Below, one piece after another: positions 16,326-19,802 of a stretch of DNA of 19,802 nucleotides; position 1 is the stretch's first letter; each line of letters opens with the position of its first letter. A program made the translations under genes and the position numbers. The notes under the pieces are model-generated. The model was given only the letters and a program-made list of their open reading frames with translations. It did no database searches and was not told where the DNA came from. The stretch is from assembly GCA_016711105.1 (NCBI GenBank), contig JADJTO010000001.1:1-19802 (forward strand), in the 5' to 3' direction. This DNA is from Micropruina sp. Its GTDB lineage: Bacteria; Actinomycetota; Actinomycetes; Propionibacteriales; Propionibacteriaceae.

Positions 16326-16340
16326 CCCACTTTCCTCCAC
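16326..16340 (-). promoter_or_regulatory. GTGG-box pair upstream of moxR (MraZ-box-like)
   Basis: Read on the minus strand, GTGGA-ggaaa-GTGGG has two GTGGR boxes 10 bp apart, ending 8 nt before the chosen moxR start. MraZ is known to bind tandem TGGGN/GTGGG repeats with about 10-bp periodicity. The same stretch also supplies the G-rich ribosome-binding site, so the match may be partly coincidental. Confidence 0.3.
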
Positions 16341-16609
16341 GGTCCGGGCCGGCTTGACACCTGGCCATCTCAGGGGAACCCTGCAGCCCACCGCTTGGGG
16401 GGGCACCCCTACCCATGCCGCGGATGACAACGCTTGCCGCTGCCTGTCCGGTTCCGTGCTCGACGCCCCTTTCCAGTCCTGAACCCCGCCTGGAGCCCTT
16501 CCAGTGGTGGGCCATCCCGCGGGCTCGGCCCCTACCACTTTCCTCCAACGGCGATGATCTGCGCTTTGTGCCCAAGAGGCCCGCGTGGCACGGTCTCCGG
16601 GGATTGACG

Positions 16610-16633
16610 GTGGAATGAAGTGGGTGAAGTGGA
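16610..16633 (+). promoter_or_regulatory. Candidate MraZ operator (tandem GTGGR repeats) before mraZ
   Basis: Three boxes, GTGGA (16610-16614), GTGGG (16620-16624) and GTGGA (16629-16633), are spaced 10 and 9 bp apart within a TGAAGTGG-type repeat, about 30 nt upstream of the mraZ ATG. This is the arrangement by which MraZ represses its own operon in other bacteria. The 9-bp spacing may be another single-base loss. Confidence 0.6.
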
Positions 16634-16663
16634 GCAGGGCGGAGCGTTGACGGGGAGGAGGGG

Positions 16664-17098
16664 ATGCTGTCTCTCGGCACCCACTACCCGCGCCTGGACG
16701 ACAAGGGGCGGCCCATCCTTCCGGCCATACCGCGGCCGCACTGGCCCAGGGCCTGGGTCGTCACCCGAGGCCAAGAACGCTGTCTGTACGTCTTCCCGGG
16801 AGGAGGCCTTCACGTCGTACGCGAACCAGGTCATCTCCCGCGCCGATGACCAGCAAGACCGCCGGGACTTCCGCCGCATGCTACTCTCCGGAGCCCACGA
16901 CGAGGTGCCCGACAAGCAGGGGCGGATCACCATCCCCGCGCACCTGCGGAGTACGCCGTCTGGACCGCGACGTGGCGGTCATCGGCAACGGAGACAACCT
17001 CGAGGATCTGGGACAGCAAGGCTGGACGGCTACCGGCCCGAATCCCGGGGCCCGTGTACGCCAACAAGTCCGAGGAGGTGGTGCCCGGACGCCTGTGA
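16664..17098 (+). CDS. mraZ: MraZ, transcriptional regulator of the division/cell-wall cluster (frame broken)
   Basis: The ATG at 16664 is preceded by GGGGAGGAGGGG. The sequence starts MLSLGTHYPRLDDKGRPILP, the first SpoVT/AbrB-like half, and VVTRGQERCLYVFP follows. It then moves to another frame for FTSYANQVISRADDQQDRRD, FRRMLLSGAHDEVPDKQGRI and TIPAHLR, and to a third for LDRDVAVIGNGDNLE. It returns for YANKSEEVVPGRL and the stop at 17096-17098. The span is exactly 145 codons, the normal MraZ length, so insertions and losses balance. For example, an extra G is seen in LE-IWDSK near 17005 and missing bases in SKAWTAY just after. MraZ is the first gene of the cluster and binds repeats at its own promoter. 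The gene is surely functional in the organism; the breaks are probably sequence errors. Confidence 0.93.
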
Positions 17099-17382
17099 GC
17101 CCGTCGGTCGGCCGCCCACCCGGGCACTCCTGCCGCCAGGTTCTCCACCCGCTCGACACGCCGCTCCCGAGACACTTCCCCGGTCTCGGGCACGACCGAA
17201 CGTCCCGGAGCACTTCCCCGGGTTCCGGGCCGGCGCGCGGTTGGGACCTGACGACAGAATCCGCACCCGTCATGCCGACCGACATACCCGCTCTGGTCTG
17301 CACCGATCTCACAATCCCATCCCCGATAGCCCCCTCGATGTCGAGCTAAGGGTGAGGCTTCCGACCCGAACGGATCGCTGCG
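17099..17382 (+). other. mraZ-rsmH intergenic gap with a hairpin
   Basis: No gene is seen. CCCGAGAC (17166-17173) and GTCTCGGG (17183-17190) form a perfect 8-bp stem with a 9-nt loop, and CACTTCCCCGG occurs twice (17173-17183 and 17211-17221). The gap could hold a terminator/attenuator or a second promoter for rsmH. Confidence 0.4.
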
Positions 17383-18378
17383 ATGGACCGATCCCCGCAC
17401 CCCCGCCACCGGCCGCGCCGGATCGTCATGTCCCCGGTCCTGCGGGAGCGGGTCGTTGGTTGCTCGCCCCGGCGACGACCGACCCGGGCTAGCATCGCCG
17501 TCGACATGACGCTGGAGCTGGGCGGACACACCCCTGGCGCTGCAGGCCTGCCCAACGCCCTGGGTCATCGGGATCGACCGCGACCCCGGCCCTGCATCGG
17601 CCACCGAGCGCCTGGCACCGTACGCCGACCGGTTCCGCGCCGTACCGGCCCGGTATGACGAGCCGCCCACCGTGCTGGCCGACCTCGGGGTGCGCGAGGT
17701 GCCATCCTCTTCGACCTCGGGGTGTCCTCACTGCAACTGGATGAAACCGAGCGGCGCGGCTTCGCCTAGCGGCTGGATGCGCCGCTGGACATGCGGATGG
17801 ACGGTACGGGGTCAGCCCCTCGGGCCGCTGACGTGCTCAATGACTACCCGGTTGCCGAACTCGAACGGATCCTGCGCGAGTACGGCGAGGAGCGCTTACG
17901 CCCGCCGGATCGCCCGCGCCATCGACCGGGCTAGGCGGAAGCGCCGTTGGAGACCTCGGCCCGCTTAGTGGACCTCATCCGAGCCGCCGTCCCGGCAGCC
18001 GCGTCGCAGCGCACCGGAGGGCACCCCGCCAAGCGGACCTTCCAGGCGCTGCGGATCGAAGTCAACGAGAACTCGCCGCCCTGGAGGCCGCGTTACCGGT
18101 GGCGATTGACGCTCTTTCGTTATCAGGGCGTGTCGTTGACTTGGTTACCACTCCCTCGAGGACAGGATGGCCAAGAGAGCCCTGGGGGCGGGGGCGCGTA
18201 GCAGCACCCCGGCCGGCCTGCCCAACGAACTCCCTGGTCACGAACCGTATGTGCGGCTGCTGCTGACCAGGGAGCCGAAGAGCCGTCACCGGAAGAGATC
18301 GCCATCAACCCCCGCGCAGCCTCGGCGAGGCTGCGCGCCGCCATCAGGACTCGAGCCACGAAGGGACCGCGCCCATGA
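17383..18378 (+). CDS. rsmH: RsmH (MraW), 16S rRNA C1402 N4-methyltransferase (frame broken)
   Basis: Starts near the ATG at 17383; the family hallmark SPVLRERVVG follows. In successive frames come AVDMTLELGGHT (SAM-binding motif I), VIGIDRDP, ERLAPYADRFRAVPARYDEP, PTVLADLGVREV, ILFDLGVSSLQLDETERGF, DVLNDYPVAELERILREYGE, RIARAID, LVDLIRAAVPA, KRTFQALRIEVN and LEDRMAKRALG, ending AINPRAASARLRAAIRTRAT. The 332-codon span is the usual size. The stop overlaps the ftsL start (ATGA), as in many actinobacteria. RsmH methylates the P-site region of 16S rRNA using S-adenosylmethionine. At least eight frame changes occur, plus an in-frame TAG in the RGFA-x-RLDAP region, which I read as a sequence error. 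Confidence 0.93.
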
Positions 18379-18973
18379 GTCAGACCACCGCCACCGTCGG
18401 TCCGGCCTGCGCACGGGACAGCTCCCTGCCGGACGCCTACCGAGACTGCGCGTCATCTCCGCCGAACCACGGGCCCCTGGCAGCTGGGGTTCTGCTGTTC
18501 TGCTCGGGACTGCTGGCCCTGGGGCTGCCTCGCGCTGCTGCTGCTCAACTCCGAACTGGCCCAGGGCGCCTACCTGATGGACAAGCAGCAACGACCTCGA
18601 CCCGGCTGGCCGAGGACGAAGAATGCTGCGCGAAGACCCGGGCACCGTCGAGTCGGCGCAATCGCTGGCCGCCGCGGCCTACAAGCTGGGCATGGTCCCC
18701 TGGGCCAGCCGCCACTGACCCTGGAACTGTCCACCGGCGCGGTGCAGGGGCTGACCCGCGAACAGGCACCGGCCGGAGAGGACGCCTTCCTCCTCTTCTC
18801 TTCTCGGTGGTCAACACGCCGTGTACCAGGCGCCCGCCAGCGAAAAAGCCGAGCAGCAAGCCCACCCAGAAGCCGAGCGAGCAGAAGAAGACCGCAAGCC
18901 GGGAACCAGCAGGCCGCGCCCGGCGTGAAGCCCAAGCCCAGCGTTTCGCCACAGGTCAGGGAGGACTGGATGA
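18375..18973 (+). CDS. ftsL: FtsL-like division protein (frame broken; end inferred)
   Basis: The ATG at 18375 overlaps the rsmH stop. A short cytoplasmic part with RLRVISAEPRAPGS is followed by one hydrophobic segment spread over frames (GVLLFCSGLLALGL; LLLNSELAQGAYLMDKQQR), then the coiled-coil part RLAEDEE and VESAQSLAAAAYKLGMVP, and a Lys/Pro/Glu-rich tail (KKPSSKPTQKPSEQKKTAS). The N-in single-pass plan and the place between rsmH and pbpB are those of actinobacterial FtsL, which bridges FtsQ/FtsB and FtsWI. In one frame the tail ends in a TGA overlapping the pbpB ATG (ATGA), which I take as the natural end, giving about 199 codons. Several indels prevent a continuous frame. Confidence 0.75.
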
Positions 18974-19802
18974 CGCCCACGCCGAACCCGCAGCTCCGGC
19001 CATGGCGCCACCGCCCGGTTGCAGAGAGGCTCGCTGGCCAACGGTCGGCGCCGGGTCCGCACCTTGTTCATCGTGGTGCTGTTCGTGTTCCAGCTTGTTC
19101 GTGGCCCAGCTGCGACTACAGGGTTTTGACGCCCAGGAGATCGCCGCCAAGGGCATCGCGATCAGATGGTGCCCACCCCGCTCCCCGCGCCCCGTGGGAA
19201 CATCGTCGATCGCCCAGCTCCCGCTGGCCACCAGCATGGAACGGCGGGACCGTCATCGCCGACCCCTGGACGCTGCGGGACTACGCCCGCTTCCCTACCC
19301 GGCAAGAAGGTTCGCTCCCACTACCAAGGTCGGTCCGGGAGTGGCCGAAGACCTCGCGCTGCTCGGCAAGGACGTCGACGACTTCCGAGCGGCTGATGAC
19401 ATGAAAGCAGATGCCCGGGCACCCGGACAAGCAAGACCCGCTACCGGGTGGTCGCCAAAGGGCTGGACCCCAACCAATGGCGGGTCGTGCGCGAGGTGGC
19501 CATCGGCACATCTCGGTGAGATCACCTCCCAACGCGCCTACCCCGCTGGTGCCCCGACCCGCGGCGCTGGGCAACGTCAGGTCGAGCGGCAAAGCCGCGG
19601 AGCTGCGGCTGGGGCCTGGGCGCAGTACGACAAGCTTCTCGTCGGCACGGGCAAAGTGCAGCGCGAACTGTCGGGGATGGGCGCACGATCCCCCTCGAAG
19701 ACCGGCTGGTCGAGGCGGTGCCTGGGCACGCGACCTCAGCCTGACCATCGACCGCGACCTGGCCTGGGTTCGCCTACAACGCGATCGCCGCGCAGGTCCG
19801 CA
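18970..19802 (+). CDS. pbpB: PBP2/FtsI-type division transpeptidase, N-terminal part (partial, frame broken)
   Basis: The ATG at 18970 has GGGAGG 8 nt upstream. After a basic N-terminus (MTPTPNPQLRPWRHRP), the membrane anchor and start of the periplasmic domain read, across frames: RTLFIVVLFVFQL, LFVAQLRLQGFDAQEIAAKG, TPLPAPRGNIVD, PLATSMERR, TVIADPWTLRDYARFPTR and VAEDLALLGKDVDDFRA, and later YRVVAKGLDPNQW-like and EITSQRAYP segments. DRDLAW-like residues follow shortly before the window edge. R-G-N-I-V-D-R is the class B PBP signature of the pedestal domain. The transpeptidase S-x-x-K motif lies beyond the window. The protein makes septal peptidoglycan cross-links with FtsW. Frame changes occur about every 50-100 nt. 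Confidence 0.85.

Larger units (their letters stand above)
16318..16663. other. Divergent moxR/mraZ intergenic region
   Basis: About 345 bp without a gene. It holds the mraZ operator-like repeats next to mraZ, GTGG boxes facing moxR, and two exact copies of CCACTTTCCTCCA (16327-16339 and 16535-16547). TTGACA at 16354-16359 could be a -35 for the plus strand, but no good -10 follows at the proper distance. Confidence 0.5.

Noticed and set aside
16664..19802. True pseudogenisation of mraZ-rsmH-ftsL-pbpB
   Set aside because: The cluster includes essential genes, their lengths and ATGA junctions are intact, and the indels are mostly single G/C bases, so sequence error is more likely.
1..19802. 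CRISPR arrays, tRNA or rRNA genes
   Set aside because: No regularly spaced repeats, cloverleaf or rRNA-like sequence was found on reading either strand.

Overview
This is high-GC actinobacterial DNA. The evidence is the G/C-rich third codon positions, the actinobacterial order moxR / DUF58 / transglutaminase (minus strand) facing mraZ-rsmH-ftsL-pbpB (plus strand), and small protein families typical of Streptomyces-, Frankia- or Geodermatophilus-like genomes. I cannot name a genus.

Left part (1 to about 7 kb) is a defence/accessory island, visibly less G/C-extreme than the right part. On the minus strand runs a type II CBASS-like operon, in transcription order: a 39-residue basic protein (3489-3370), a CD-NTase (3288-2323) with GS and DxD motifs and a C-terminal glycine, an E2-like conjugating protein (2326-1713) separate from E1 and disrupted or split, an E1/ThiF adenylyltransferase (1726-428), and a JAB/JAMM isopeptidase running off the left edge (404-1). 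Divergently transcribed are an XRE repressor (3680-4180) and an ImmA/IrrE metallopeptidase (4177-4728), which resemble the CapH/CapP regulators of CBASS. Facing them is a DprA-like SLOG protein without a winged helix (5717-4686). No classical CBASS effector (nuclease, phospholipase, SAVED fusion) lies inside the window. It may sit left of position 1, or the DprA-like or 39-aa protein may fill that role, which is speculation. A small membrane protein and a tandem-HTH resolvase-tail protein close the island.

Middle part (about 7.3 to 10.7 kb): a secreted C39-like cysteine peptidase gene and, coupled to it, a lipoprotein with repeated beta-propeller-like segments. Both are broken by several frameshifts. 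An IS3-family element (9466-10732) with recognisable inverted repeats follows.

Right part (about 10.9 to 19.8 kb) is chromosomal core: a cupin gene, then on the minus strand moxR, DUF58 and a TgpA-type transglutaminase, and on the plus strand mraZ, rsmH, ftsL and the start of pbpB/ftsI. Homology jumps between frames every 100-200 bases or so in all of these, although overall lengths and ATGA start/stop junctions are preserved. Because mraZ-pbpB includes essential division genes, the simplest reading is that this sequence carries many small indel errors from about 7.3 kb onward rather than true pseudogenes. Gene ends there are given as composites across frames.
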